DNA from: an uncultured Eubacteriales bacterium
GTDB taxonomy: Bacteria > Bacillota > Clostridia > Oscillospirales > CAG-272
Assembly: GCA_949299535.1 (NCBI GenBank)
Contig: CASGAQ010000009.1
Location: 1-64,000 of the forward strand
Reading direction: 5' to 3'
DNA length: 64,000 bases
Below, piece by piece: positions 23,834-33,426 of this stretch (positions are counted from its first letter, which is position 1; each line of letters begins with the position of its first letter). Below the pieces are notes generated by a model that was not told where the DNA came from, made no database searches, and was given only the letters and a program-made list of their open reading frames with translations. The translations under genes were made by a program, and so were the position numbers.

Positions 23834-25555
23834 TCAGATGTCATATTTTGCGAGTTCGGCTTTTACAATATTTGCAATTTCTTCCGCGGCGTTTTCAATA
23901 GAAAAATCCGTCTTCAAGCTCTTGTCGCGCATGGAAACTTCCACAACGCCTTTTGCACACGTCTTGGGGCTGACAACAACACGGACAGGAATACCGAAAA
24001 GATCAGCGTCCGCAAACATCGCTCCGGGACGAATATCTCTGTCATCATAAAGCACTTCGATACCTTTTTCCGCAAGCTCGTCATACAAATTCCCCGCCAC
24101 AGCGGTTACCGTTTCGTCATCACAGCGCAGATTGCAAATCTCTACCTGCCACGGAGCGATAGACATGGGCCAGATAGGTCCGTAATCGTCATGGCTTTCC
24201 TGGCAAATGGAAGCGGCAAGTCTGCCGACTCCAATACCATAGCAACCCATTATAGGATGTCTTGCAACGCCGTCTGCGTCGAGATATGTCATATCCATGG
24301 ATTCGGTATATTTAGTGCCGAGCTGGAATATATTGCCTACTTCAATGCCGCGGCTGATATCTATTACGGGCTTTCCGCATACGGGGCATACAGCGCCTGC
24401 ATATATCTTAGCCACGTCTACATAATCAATATTTCCGCAATCGCGTTCAATGTTGAGTCCCGTGCAATGGAAATCCGCTTCATTAGCGCCGCAAACAAGG
24501 TTGTTTATGCCTTTGAGCGAGGAATCAAAAACGACTTTCACCTCTTTGGGCAAGCCGACAGGACCTATAAATCCTTCGACTATTCCGCTTTCGAGCGTTA
24601 TCATGCCGGGGTGTATCTCTTCTTTGAGATAGTTGCGAAGCTTTGTTTCGTTTACTTCAAGGTCGCCTCTTATAAATACGATAACATATTCATCGGAACT
24701 GTTTTTCTGATAAACGACAGCTTTGCAGAGAGTCTTATCGCTGACGGAAAGATACTTTGCAACGTCTTCTATCGTCTTTGCGCCGGGAGTGCTGACCTTC
24801 GTCATGGGAGCTATCTCTCCCGCTTCGTTGTTTACGACACATTCAGCGGCTTCCATATTGGCTTTGTATCCGCAATCAGGGCAGATAGCGAGCGTATCCT
24901 CGCCTATCTCGGTAAGGAGCATGAACTCATGGGATATCTTACCACCCATCATACCGGAGTCGGATTTTACTGCGATAACATTTTTTGCGCCCGCGCGAGC
25001 AAATATTCTCTCGTATGCCTTATAGCAGCGGTCGTAATATTGTTCAAGGTCCTCCTGAGAGGTGTGGAAAGAATACGCGTCCTTCATGGTGAACTCGCGG
25101 ACGCGGATAAGACCACCGCGGCAACGAGGCTCATCGCGGAACTTCGTCTGTATCTGATATATCATAAACGGGAAATCGGCATATGACTTCGCTGTGTCGC
25201 GTGCAAGGTGAACGGCTGCTTCTTCGTGAGTCATACCGAGGACCATATTGTTGCCGCTTCTGTCTTTGAAGCGAGCCATCTCGCTTCCGATACTTGTATA
25301 TCTGCCTGATTCCTCCCAAATGGAGGCGGGCATTACAACGGGCATGAGCACTTCCTGACCGTCTATCTTATCCATTTCTTCGCGTATGATATTTTCTATC
25401 TTTCTTGTTATGCGCTTTGCGGGCATAAAGAGAGAATAGCTGCCATTGCTCAAATATTTCATGTATCCGCCGCGCATCATAAGTGCGTGGCTGGCTATGG
25501 AACAATCTTTCGGAGCTTCTTTAAAACGTTCTCCGAGCAGTTTGCTGACCTTCAT
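23834..25555 (-). CDS. proS: Prolyl-tRNA synthetase
   Basis: The protein has 573 residues, the bacterial form with an editing insertion. It charges tRNA-Pro. Class II motif 1 (RITRKIENIIREEMDKIDG), motif 2 (FRDEPRCRGGLIRVREFTMKDAYSFH) and motif 3 (GCYGIGVGRLAASICQ) are present; residues about 225-390 are the INS editing domain (AKYLSVSDKTLCKAVVYQ). The C-terminus is an anticodon-binding domain. AGGAG lies before ATG 25555. It is monocistronic with a clear promoter. No T-box leader is present in the short 5' region. Confidence 0.97.
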   Translation of the reverse strand: MKVSKLLGERFKEAPKDCSIASHALMMRGGYMKYLSNGSYSLFMPAKRITRKIENIIREEMDKIDGQEVLMPVVMPASIWEESGRYTSIGSEMARFKDRSGNNMVLGMTHEEAAVHLARDTAKSYADFPFMIYQIQTKFRDEPRCRGGLIRVREFTMKDAYSFHTSQEDLEQYYDRCYKAYERIFARAGAKNVIAVKSDSGMMGGKISHEFMLLTEIGEDTLAICPDCGYKANMEAAECVVNNEAGEIAPMTKVSTPGAKTIEDVAKYLSVSDKTLCKAVVYQKNSSDEYVIVFIRGDLEVNETKLRNYLKEEIHPGMITLESGIVEGFIGPVGLPKEVKVVFDSSLKGINNLVCGANEADFHCTGLNIERDCGNIDYVDVAKIYAGAVCPVCGKPVIDISRGIEVGNIFQLGTKYTESMDMTYLDADGVARHPIMGCYGIGVGRLAASICQESHDDYGPIWPMSIAPWQVEICNLRCDDETVTAVAGNLYDELAEKGIEVLYDDRDIRPGAMFADADLFGIPVRVVVSPKTCAKGVVEVSMRDKSLKTDFSIENAAEEIANIVKAELAKYDI

Positions 25556-25613
25556 TTTTAAAATCTCCTGATATTTAATTAAAATTCGTTAAAATATATG
25601 TATATTATAATAA

Positions 25614-25642
25614 ATGATATCATCATTTTAGGAATATGTCAA
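25614..25642 (-). promoter_or_regulatory. Promoter of proS
   Basis: On minus, TTGACA (25642-25637), 17-bp spacer, TATCAT (25619-25614). The leader is about 55 bases long, too short for a T-box. Confidence 0.8.
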
Positions 25643-25693
25643 CCCGATTTTCCCTTGCAATGAGAGAGAAATCGAGATAATTTCTTTTTTGCA

Positions 25694-25728
25694 ACAAAAA
25701 AAAGCATTCGGTGAGAAGAATGCTTTTC
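25694..25728 (-). terminator. Terminator of rpsT
   Basis: On minus, AAAGCATTC and GAATGCTTT form a stem (25701-25709/25718-25726), followed by a run of T on the minus strand. Confidence 0.8.
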
Positions 25729-25748
25729 TTTTTCTTGTCATGCTGTAA

Positions 25749-26015
25749 TTACGCTTTTGCTTTGTTGAGCATTTTTGTAAATCTGCTCTTTTTTCTTGCG
25801 GCATTGTTCTTATGGATAATACCGTGAGAAACAGCCTGATCGATCTTTTTAACAGCGGCTGTGTATGTTGCTTCGGCAGCTTCCATATTGCCGGACGCAA
25901 CAGCAGCTTCATACTTCTTCATAGAAGTTTTAAGAGCCGATTTGAGAGCTTTGTTCTTAGCGGCTTTTGTTTCGTTAACTTTAACGCGCTTCTTTGCGGA
26001 TTTGATATTCGGCAT
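25749..26015 (-). CDS. rpsT: 30S ribosomal protein S20
   Basis: The protein has 88 residues, normal for S20, and is very basic. It starts MPNIKSAKKRVKVNETKAAK, the canonical S20 N-terminus that binds 16S rRNA. GGAGGT lies 10 bases before ATG 26015; a TTG three codons earlier sits too close to that site. It has its own promoter and terminator, as is usual for rpsT. Confidence 0.97.
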   Translation of the reverse strand: MPNIKSAKKRVKVNETKAAKNKALKSALKTSMKKYEAAVASGNMEAAEATYTAAVKKIDQAVSHGIIHKNNAARKKSRFTKMLNKAKA

Positions 26016-26106
26016 GTCAGTCAATACCTCCTTATTTTACACGACAGAAACGAGCTTTGCGGTGAGAGGTCCGCGCCGACAGGCTTCTGATCACAATTTC
26101 TTTAGT

Positions 26107-26135
26107 ATCATAACACTTTTCGATGAAAATTGCAA
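26107..26135 (-). promoter_or_regulatory. Promoter of rpsT
   Basis: On minus, TTGCAA (26135-26130), 17-bp spacer, TATGAT (26112-26107). Confidence 0.65.
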
Positions 26136-26148
26136 TAGTTTTCTGAAA

Positions 26149-26826
26149 TTATTTTAAATTTTTCGGATTATTTTTTCCTATCTTGGATTCCGTGCCGTTG
26201 AGCAGGCGCGAAATATTTTTTCTGTGAAGAAAAATGATAAAAATCCCCATCATTATACAGAATACAGTCTTTATCGCCGTCGGCAGGAAATACACATTCA
26301 GTTTGTAGTTGAGCAACGGAAAAAGGATCGCCGCGATGATAGAGCCGAGAGAAACATATTTTGTAAATCCAACTATTATCACAAAAATTGCAATACAGAT
26401 AAGACAGACGATGGGATTGAGCACAAGCATGGAAGCCGCGGCGACAACAACGCCTTTTCCGCCCTTGAATTTGAAAAATATGGGAAAAGCGTGACCTACC
26501 ATGCAGAAAAATGCGGCCACATAAGCAAATTCGTCTCCGGGCATAAGGAAAAGTCCGATACAAACGGACAAGACCGCTTTAAGAGCGTCTCCCAGAAAAG
26601 TAAGTGCTGCCGCTTTTTTTCCGTGTGTACGGAGCATATTTGTCGCTCCGGCGTTACCGCTTCCGTGCGTGCGTATATCGTCGTGATACCCCGTTTTCGA
26701 GATCATGACGGCAAAATTCAGACTTCCCAAAAGATAAGGAACGATAATGCAGACCAAAATCCCCATGACGTAAAGAGCAATGGAGGAGTCAGCCTTTATG
26801 ATACCTGTTGCAAGAAACTCTTTCAT
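26149..26826 (-). CDS. plsY: Glycerol-3-phosphate acyltransferase PlsY
   Basis: The protein has 225 residues and about six membrane helices. It transfers the acyl group from acyl-phosphate (made by PlsX, here at 43210) to glycerol-3-phosphate, the first step of phospholipid synthesis. The conserved motifs are THGSGNAGATNMLRTHGKK, FPIFFKFKGGKGVVVAA and the late HRKN segment. AAAGGA precedes ATG 26826. It lies 14 bases downstream of der and is in one operon with it. Confidence 0.95.
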   Translation of the reverse strand: MKEFLATGIIKADSSIALYVMGILVCIIVPYLLGSLNFAVMISKTGYHDDIRTHGSGNAGATNMLRTHGKKAAALTFLGDALKAVLSVCIGLFLMPGDEFAYVAAFFCMVGHAFPIFFKFKGGKGVVVAAASMLVLNPIVCLICIAIFVIIVGFTKYVSLGSIIAAILFPLLNYKLNVYFLPTAIKTVFCIMMGIFIIFLHRKNISRLLNGTESKIGKNNPKNLK

Positions 26827-26840
26827 AATGCTTATTCCTT

Positions 26841-28172
26841 TCAGACGTTTTCGTCGCCTTTTTGTCGAATTATAAATCGTATGGGCGTGCCGGTAAAGCC
26901 GAAGGCTTCACGCAGTTTGTTTTCCAGATATCGCTGATAAGAGAAATGGAAAAGCTCTGCGTCGTTTACGAAAAACACGAATGTAGGCGGCTTTATCGCC
27001 GATTGAGTCATATAATATATCTTCAATCTCTTGCCGCGGTCTGTGGGCGGCTGTACGCGCGTTTGCGCGTCTGAAAGCACGTCGTTGAGCATACCCGTGG
27101 TGATTCGTTTTGCGTTCTCATTTGCAACGGCTACGACCGTTTCAAAAATCTTGCCGAGTCGCTGTCCTGTTTTTGCGGAAACAAAAACTATAGGCGCATA
27201 CGGCATAAACGCAAGAGCCTCGCGTATATCGTCCGTGAATTTTTTAACGGTGGAATTGTCTTTTTCAACGATATCCCATTTATTTACTACTATCACGGAA
27301 GCCTTGCCCGCTTCGTGAGCAATACCGGCTATCTTTTCGTCCTGCTCGGTAATACCCTCGCTGCCGTCTATCATTATAAGGCAGACGTCGGCGCGTTCTA
27401 CCGCTTCGTGAGCGCGTATAACGCTGTATTTTTCTATTTTATCGATGACCTTGCTTTTTCTTCTCATACCGGCGGTATCGATAAGCGTAAAGGAGCCGTA
27501 TTCATTTTCCAAGTGATTGTCTACGGCGTCTCTTGTAGTTCCGGCGATGTCGGAAACTATCATTCTGTCCTCGCCGAGGAATTTATTTACAATAGAGCTT
27601 TTTCCGGCGTTCGGTTTGCCGATGACCGCTATCTTAATGCTCCCGTCGTCCTCTTCCTCTTGCTCGTCTTTTGCGGGAGAGAGTTCGATTATCTTATCGA
27701 GTATATCGCCCGTACCCGTACCGTGTACGGAGGAAACGGCAATCGGATCGTCAAGTCCGAGTTCGTAAAATTCATAGAATTCCATCGGCAGCTCGCCTAT
27801 GGAATCTATTTTGTTCACAGCGAGGATTATCGGCTTTTTGCTTCTTTTCAGCATATGCGCTATCTCTCTGTCGTCTGCCGTAACGCCCGCGTTGATATCG
27901 CAAAGGAAAACTATAACGTCGGCGGTCTCAATAGCAATCTCTGCCTGAAGTTTCATTTTTTCAAGCAGGACATTGTCGGTCTTAGGCTCTATACCGCCCG
28001 TATCAATAAGGACAATGGGCTTGCCGTTCCATTCGGTCTCATAGTAAACGCGATCGCGTGTAACGCCCGGGACATTGTCTACAATCGAAACTCTGGAGCC
28101 GGCTATTTTGTTGAACAAGGTGCTTTTTCCCACGTTCGGTCGCCCCACTATCGCAGCAACAGTCTTTGCCAT
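26841..28172 (-). CDS. der: Ribosome biogenesis GTPase Der (EngA)
   Basis: The protein has 443 residues with two tandem G domains: G1 GRPNVGKSTLFNKIAGS at about 8-25 and G1' GKPNAGKSSIVNKF at about 185. Both DTAG/DTGG and NKxD motifs are present, with a C-terminal KH-like domain (about 355-443) after them. It helps assemble the 50S subunit. AAAGGA precedes ATG 28172. It is followed by plsY and preceded by the DUF512 gene, a common order in Clostridia. Confidence 0.97.
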   Translation of the reverse strand: MAKTVAAIVGRPNVGKSTLFNKIAGSRVSIVDNVPGVTRDRVYYETEWNGKPIVLIDTGGIEPKTDNVLLEKMKLQAEIAIETADVIVFLCDINAGVTADDREIAHMLKRSKKPIILAVNKIDSIGELPMEFYEFYELGLDDPIAVSSVHGTGTGDILDKIIELSPAKDEQEEEDDGSIKIAVIGKPNAGKSSIVNKFLGEDRMIVSDIAGTTRDAVDNHLENEYGSFTLIDTAGMRRKSKVIDKIEKYSVIRAHEAVERADVCLIMIDGSEGITEQDEKIAGIAHEAGKASVIVVNKWDIVEKDNSTVKKFTDDIREALAFMPYAPIVFVSAKTGQRLGKIFETVVAVANENAKRITTGMLNDVLSDAQTRVQPPTDRGKRLKIYYMTQSAIKPPTFVFFVNDAELFHFSYQRYLENKLREAFGFTGTPIRFIIRQKGDENV

Positions 28173-28311
28173 TATTATTCATTCCTTTCCCGCGCTTTTT
28201 ACAGAAAGCACGTCTGATTATCTCAATCCCGTATCAAAAACGGGTATCGCTTCTGTTGTCTTATTTGAGTCATTCTTGCCGCACGATAGTATTTCCGGCA
28301 AAAAAGACGTC

Positions 28312-29613
28312 TTATTTTTCTCCGATGACCTTCTCAAGAAACTCATAGCCGTCGTTTGCACAAAGCGTGATATTTACGCCAAGCTCCTTCTCAAGCTCGT
28401 CCTTGCTCTTTCCGCAAAGGAAAAGGTCGCCGCCGTGGCGAAGCATACACGAAGGCAATAACAGCTCGCCGTAAAGCTCCTTTCCCGCAAGCTGTGCAGA
28501 AAGGTCTTTTCCGGTGACAAGACCGGCGACGGTAACGCTGTTTCCGAAAAAGTCATTAACTATTTCGTATACATTTATTTTGATGTTGGGAAATTTTGCG
28601 CTTATTTTTCCGGCACATTCGCATATAAACCCATAAGCCGCGCTTCCTGTTGCGATTGAAACTTCGCGACGGCGTTCATCGCCCTCCTCGTCCGCAAGGG
28701 CGGAGTCAAGTTCGTCTTTCATCGAAGCTATCATGCCGACGCCGTTCTCTATCTGCATATATCCCTCATAATAATCGCCGTCCGGCAGAGGAAGTCCCGC
28801 CTCAAGGTAAAGCTCATCTCCGCAGTAAACTATGGAAGAACCGAGAGCTTTTTTGCAGGCGGCGGCAAAAGCTTCCACCTGAGCGACGACAGCGGCGCTC
28901 TCCTCTTTTGAAAAAGGAGAGAGCGGATAAAGTCCGTCACGGTATTTCGTAAGGCCTGCCGGAACGACGGAAACGCTCGTCACATGAGGATAGAGGCACG
29001 CAAGGTCATGCATAGTCTTTTCCAAATGTTCGCCGTCGTTGACGCCGCGGCAGAGGACTATCTGCGCGTTTATTTCGATACCTGCATCTGCAAGCTGTTT
29101 GATATAATCAAGAACCTCCCCGGAACGCGGATTCTTGAGCATTTTTACGCGAAGCTCGGGGTCAGTCGTATGGACGGAGATATTGATAGGCGACATACGC
29201 ATTTTTATAATGCGGTCTATGTCCTCTTTCGTCATATTCGTAAGCGTAATATAGTTGCCCTGCAAAAACGAAAGCCGGCTGTCATCATCTTTAAAATAGA
29301 GCGTATCGCGCATACCCCTTGGGAGCTGATCTATAAAGCAAAATATACACTTATTTCGGCAGGAATGTTTGCGGTCCATAAGGAACGTTTCAAATTCCAA
29401 ACCGAGGTCGTCATACTCGCCCTTTTTTATAACAAAAACCTTTTCCTCGCCGTTTCTGCGGACAACAACGGAGAGTTTTTTTTCGCAAATATAATATCTG
29501 TAATCAAGAACGTCTTTTATCTCGTTGCCGTTTATCGAGATTATCTCGTCGCCGGGTAAAAGCTTTGCCTTTTCGGCATGGGAAAAACGTTCAACACTCT
29601 TTATGCCAACCAT
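28312..29613 (-). CDS. DUF512-family PDZ/radical-SAM protein
   Basis: The protein has 433 residues. A PDZ-like N-terminus (1-65; LLPGDEIISINGNEIKDVLD) is followed by a CxxxCxxC cluster (HSCRNKCIFCFIDQLPRGMR, about 84-102), a radical SAM barrel, and a DUF512 C-terminus (about 290-430; LPSCMLRHGGDLFLCGKS). The family is widespread next to der in Firmicutes, but its reaction is not known. AGAGGG precedes ATG 29613. A gap of 139 bases to der holds no obvious gene. Confidence 0.9.
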   Translation of the reverse strand: MVGIKSVERFSHAEKAKLLPGDEIISINGNEIKDVLDYRYYICEKKLSVVVRRNGEEKVFVIKKGEYDDLGLEFETFLMDRKHSCRNKCIFCFIDQLPRGMRDTLYFKDDDSRLSFLQGNYITLTNMTKEDIDRIIKMRMSPINISVHTTDPELRVKMLKNPRSGEVLDYIKQLADAGIEINAQIVLCRGVNDGEHLEKTMHDLACLYPHVTSVSVVPAGLTKYRDGLYPLSPFSKEESAAVVAQVEAFAAACKKALGSSIVYCGDELYLEAGLPLPDGDYYEGYMQIENGVGMIASMKDELDSALADEEGDERRREVSIATGSAAYGFICECAGKISAKFPNIKINVYEIVNDFFGNSVTVAGLVTGKDLSAQLAGKELYGELLLPSCMLRHGGDLFLCGKSKDELEKELGVNITLCANDGYEFLEKVIGEK

Positions 29614-29693
29614 AAATACCCTCTAAATGAATTGTAGGCATGCCCGAGAGCCGAGCATACCTACTCCGTTTGTTTTTAGCCGTTTTCGCTCGA

Positions 29694-29876
29694 TCAAGCG
29701 TCCTGCTTAACGATTTCCTTGCCGTCGTATGTGCCGCAATTCTTGCATACTCTGTGCGAAAGGTTGTATTCACCGCATTTAGGGCACTTTGTCATGCCGG
29801 GAAGATCCAGCTTCCAAACATTGGAACGTCTTTTGTCTCTTCTTGCTTTAGAGACTTTCTTCTTCGGTACTGCCAT
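29694..29876 (-). CDS. rpmF: 50S ribosomal protein L32
   Basis: The protein has 60 residues, starting [19 protein letters not shown], with a zinc-binding [18 protein letters not shown] ribbon (four cysteines, the C+ form). GGAGGTTAG precedes ATG 29876. It follows the DUF177 gene by 36 bases; the pair is the classic yceD-rpmF operon. Confidence 0.97.
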   Translation of the reverse strand: MAVPKKKVSKARRDKRRSNVWKLDLPGMTKCPKCGEYNLSHRVCKNCGTYDGKEIVKQDA

Positions 29877-29912
29877 TGTTATCTAACCTCCTTGAATAAG
29901 TAAAACTTTCAA

Positions 29913-30419
29913 TTATTTTAATAATGTTTTTAAAATTTCGAGTCTGGGATCGATCTCCTTTTTAGGGCAATCGCATTCGCCTTCGTTCAGATTTTTACCG
30001 CATTTCGGGCAAAGCCCCTTGCAGTCATCGGAACAAAGCCACTTAGAGGGCATATCCAAAAGGATCTGCTCTTTTAAAGGCTCGAAAATATCGAGTTTTT
30101 TATCTTCGATAAAGATATAATCATCGTTGTCGCGCGAGGTATCGCTTCCGGCGATCTCTCTTTCAAACTCCAACGAGAGTTTACCGTCCACCGGTTTTGT
30201 ACATCTGGCACAATCCGACGTAAATAAGAGGTCGGAATTTACCGTAAGAACCATATATCCCGACATATTCTTTACGTTTCCCTTAACGGAAACAGGGGTA
30301 TGAAATTTCACATCAGGGAAAAGCTCGCAAAGGACTGCTTCTTCTTCCGGCACGGTTTCAAAATCAAATTCAATTTTGTTTTTGTCGCCGCAAAGTATCG
30401 GCTGCATATCCAGTTTCAT
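29913..30419 (-). CDS. DUF177 (YceD-like) protein
   Basis: The protein has 168 residues. It is the usual partner of L32 and is linked to 23S rRNA/large-subunit maturation in other organisms. Cysteine motifs CARC in the middle and CSDDCKGLCPKCGKNLNEGE near the end suggest bound zinc. GGGGAG lies 5 bases before ATG 30419, which decides the start over an in-frame ATG at 30443. The promoter upstream is a perfect consensus. Confidence 0.9.
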   Translation of the reverse strand: MKLDMQPILCGDKNKIEFDFETVPEEEAVLCELFPDVKFHTPVSVKGNVKNMSGYMVLTVNSDLLFTSDCARCTKPVDGKLSLEFEREIAGSDTSRDNDDYIFIEDKKLDIFEPLKEQILLDMPSKWLCSDDCKGLCPKCGKNLNEGECDCPKKEIDPRLEILKTLLK

Positions 30420-30467
30420 AAAAACTCCCCTGCAAAATAACATACAACGTTATAGTACGCTTCTAAA

Positions 30468-30496
30468 ATTATATCTTAATATCAATGATTTGTCAA
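30468..30496 (-). promoter_or_regulatory. Promoter of the DUF177-rpmF operon
   Basis: On minus, TTGACA (30496-30491), 17-bp spacer, TATAAT (30473-30468), a perfect sigma-A promoter. Confidence 0.9.
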
Positions 30497-30583
30497 CGTT
30501 TTTTTATATTTTTGCCGACTTTTTTATGTTTTTACATTCAAAAAGTAATTTTTTCGTCCTCGTTTTTTGAGTGCCGCTTCACT

Positions 30584-32986
30584 TTACTTCACGATAATAT
30601 TGTATATTTTGTTTTTTACATAAATTTCCTTGACGATGGTCTTTCCGTCAATGAAAGATTTTATCTTTTCGTCGTTCTTGACTATTTCCGCTGCTATGTC
30701 CTGCTCCGCATTATTGGGAACATCTACCGTGCCGCGAGTCTTGCCGCATATCTGAACGGCTATTGTAACGCTTGCGTCGACGGTCTTTGTTTCGTCATAT
30801 TCAGGCCAGGGTGAAACGGAAAGGAATGTATTCTCGCCGAGTTCATGCCATATCTCCTCTGTGATATGAGGCGCAAAGGGATTGAGCAATGTTATATATG
30901 TTTTAAGTTCGTCGACGGTAATGGAGCCCTCGGCATATATATCATTGAGAAGCGTCATCATCGCAGCGACAGCCGTATTGAACTTCATTTCCTCGATATC
31001 CTGAGAAACTTTCTTTATCGTCTTGTGGAACGCGGATTCAAGTTTGGGTGTTGAGCCGGTTCCGCTTGCGATATCCGTGAGTCCCGCTACTCTGTCAAGG
31101 AATCTCTTGCAGCCTTTCACGCTGCTCTCGCTCCAAGGCGCGGCAGAACCGTAATCGCCCATAAACAAAATATATACGCGAAGTACGTCTGCGCCGTATT
31201 CGTCGACAACATCGTTAGGGTCAACGACGTTGCCTTTGGATTTACTCATCTTTTCGCCGTCCGGACCGAGGATAAGTCCCTGTGCCGTGCGTTTTGCATA
31301 AGGTTCATCAACGGGAACTTCGCCGATGTCATAAAGGAAACGGTGCCAGAAACGAGAATATATCATATGGCGCGTAACGTGCTCCATACCGCCGTTGTAC
31401 CAGTCTACGGGAAGCCAGTATTTGAGTTTGTCCTGAGAAGCAAATTCGTTGTCATTGTGCGGGTCGCAGTAACGCAGGAAGTACCATGAAGAACCTGCCC
31501 ACTGAGGCATTGTATCCGTTTCGCGTTTTGCAGCTCCGCCGCATTTCGGACAAGTGCAGTTTACAAAAGATTCTACTTTTGCAAGAGGACTTTCGCCGCC
31601 TTCGCCGGGAACGAAGTTATCCATATCGGGAAGTTTGAGGGGAAGCTCTTCATAAGGAACGCCTACCATACCGCATTTCGGGCAATGGATGATCGGAATA
31701 GGTTCTCCCCAGTATCTCTGACGGTTGAACGCCCAGTCTTTCATCTTGTACTGAACTCCTTTTTCACCGATACCCTTTTCGGTAAGATATGCGAGCATCT
31801 TTTCGATAGCTTCTTTCTTTGTCTTTATGCCGTTGAGGAAGCCGGAATTGACCATCTCTCCATCGCCTGTGTAAGCTTCTTTGGAGATATCTCCGCCTTT
31901 TATGACTTCGATTATATCTATACCGAATTTCTTCGCAAAGTCATAGTCGCGCTCATCATGCGCGGGAACCGCCATGATGGCGCCCGTGCCGTATCCCATC
32001 ATTACATAGTCGGAAATGTAAACGGGGATCTCTTTGCCGTTTGCGGGGTTGATAGCGGCAATACCGTCTATTCTGACGCCCGTTTTATCTTTTACGAGCT
32101 GTGTGCGTTCAAATTCAGTCTTTTTAGCACATTCCGCTTTGTAAGCTTCAAGTTCGTCTATGTTGTTTATTCTGTCCCTGTATTTTTCTATGACAGGATG
32201 TTCGGGAGCGATTACCATAAACGTTACGCCGAACATCGTGTCGCAGCGAGTCGTGTATATACGAAGAGAATCATCGCAATTAGTGAGTTTGAAGTCGGCA
32301 AAAGCGCCTTCGGAGCGGCCTATCCAGTTTTCCTGCTGAAGTTTTACATTCGGCAGATAATCGACTTTTTTAAGGCCTTCCAAAAGCTTATCCGCGTATT
32401 CGGTTATACGAAGATACCAAACATCCTTGGATTTCTGCACAACGTCGCCGTGGCAGATGTCGCATTTACCGCCCTGAGAATCCTCGTTGGAAAGCACGAC
32501 CTTACAGTTCGGGCAGTAGTTTACAAGAGTCGTCGCACGGAATACAAGACCTTTATCGAACATCTTGCGGAATATCCACTGCGTCCATTTGTAGTATTTT
32601 TCGTCTGTTGTATCTATAACTCTCGTCCAGTCAAATGAAAAACCTACTCTTTTAAGCTGAGATGTGAATTTTTCAATATTTCTGTCCGTAAGTATACGGG
32701 GATGTGTATTGAATTTTATAGCGGAATTTTCCGTGGGCAGACCGTAAGCGTCAAATCCCATGGGGAAAAGCACGTTATAACCCTGCATACGTCTTTTGCG
32801 GGAAACTACTTCAAGCCCGGAATAAGCCTTGATATGACCGACGTGCATACCCGCGCCGCTGGGATAAGGGAACTCTACCAATCCGTAGAATTTCGGTTTT
32901 GTGTGATCCTCCGTTGCATGAAAAATACCGGCTTTCTCCCATGCGTCCTGCCATTTTTGCTCGCTTGTTTTAAAATCGTATTTCAT
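30584..32986 (-). CDS. leuS: Leucyl-tRNA synthetase
   Basis: The protein has 800 residues. Class I signatures: PYPSGAGMHVGHIKAYSG (the HIGH motif as HVGH, about 40-57) and EKMSKSKGNVVDP near residue 570. A CP1 editing domain lies at about 220-400, and a zinc-like CPNCKVVLSNEDSQGGKCDIC is present. It charges tRNA-Leu and hydrolyses mischarged products. AAGGAG precedes ATG 32986; an ATG ten codons earlier lacks a site. It is the last gene of the long plsX operon, 26 bases after rsfS. No T-box is seen. Confidence 0.97.
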   Translation of the reverse strand: MKYDFKTSEQKWQDAWEKAGIFHATEDHTKPKFYGLVEFPYPSGAGMHVGHIKAYSGLEVVSRKRRMQGYNVLFPMGFDAYGLPTENSAIKFNTHPRILTDRNIEKFTSQLKRVGFSFDWTRVIDTTDEKYYKWTQWIFRKMFDKGLVFRATTLVNYCPNCKVVLSNEDSQGGKCDICHGDVVQKSKDVWYLRITEYADKLLEGLKKVDYLPNVKLQQENWIGRSEGAFADFKLTNCDDSLRIYTTRCDTMFGVTFMVIAPEHPVIEKYRDRINNIDELEAYKAECAKKTEFERTQLVKDKTGVRIDGIAAINPANGKEIPVYISDYVMMGYGTGAIMAVPAHDERDYDFAKKFGIDIIEVIKGGDISKEAYTGDGEMVNSGFLNGIKTKKEAIEKMLAYLTEKGIGEKGVQYKMKDWAFNRQRYWGEPIPIIHCPKCGMVGVPYEELPLKLPDMDNFVPGEGGESPLAKVESFVNCTCPKCGGAAKRETDTMPQWAGSSWYFLRYCDPHNDNEFASQDKLKYWLPVDWYNGGMEHVTRHMIYSRFWHRFLYDIGEVPVDEPYAKRTAQGLILGPDGEKMSKSKGNVVDPNDVVDEYGADVLRVYILFMGDYGSAAPWSESSVKGCKRFLDRVAGLTDIASGTGSTPKLESAFHKTIKKVSQDIEEMKFNTAVAAMMTLLNDIYAEGSITVDELKTYITLLNPFAPHITEEIWHELGENTFLSVSPWPEYDETKTVDASVTIAVQICGKTRGTVDVPNNAEQDIAAEIVKNDEKIKSFIDGKTIVKEIYVKNKIYNIIVK

Positions 32987-33012
32987 TTTTAATGCTCCTT
33001 GATATTTAAACG

Positions 33013-33414
33013 TCAATCTTCCGTGACAATATTTTCAATGGAAATGTCCTGAGCGTCCGCCCAGAGTTTTTCAAGTTTAAAAAAGTCTCTCTGTTCGCGG
33101 TTGAAGATATGGATCATAACGCTTTCGTAGTCCATAACTATCCAAAGTCCGGAATCATATCCGTCCGTACCCAGAGGAGCTATGCCCTTTTCTCCGAGTT
33201 TGAACTCGATCTCGCCCGAAAGGCTCTTTATATGCGTGTTGGAAGTACCCGTGCATATGACGAAATAATCCGTCATAACGGTATGGTCATTGACGCGCAA
33301 AAGCTTTATCTGGCTTGCCTTGTTAGCATCAAGAATCTTGATTATTTCCGTTGCAAGCTCAAAAGCGTCCATGCCGTTTTTATTCTGCTGTACCGCATTT
33401 TGGTTGTTATCCAT
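33013..33414 (-). CDS. rsfS: Ribosomal silencing factor RsfS
   Basis: The protein has 133 residues. It binds L14 and keeps the 50S from joining the 30S in starvation. The Iojap/RsfS core is clear: AFELATEIIKILDANKASQI, VMTDYFVICTGTSNTHIKSL, DSGLWIVMDYESVMIHIFN. AAAGGAG precedes ATG 33414. It lies between an LCP protein and leuS in the same operon. Confidence 0.95.
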   Translation of the reverse strand: MDNNQNAVQQNKNGMDAFELATEIIKILDANKASQIKLLRVNDHTVMTDYFVICTGTSNTHIKSLSGEIEFKLGEKGIAPLGTDGYDSGLWIVMDYESVMIHIFNREQRDFFKLEKLWADAQDISIENIVTED

Positions 33415-33426
33415 GCTTTCTCTCCT

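Noticed and set aside
24191-25186. Long open frame (331 codons) on plus inside proS
   Set aside because: It is the antisense of a strongly conserved synthetase, has no ribosome binding site and no recognisable motif. The same holds for the long antisense frames at 31685-32638, 36321-37262 and 45765-46598.
25556-25613. T-box riboswitch before proS, or before leuS
   Set aside because: The proS leader is only about 55 bases and leuS is internal to an operon. No specifier loop or UGGN antiterminator is present.
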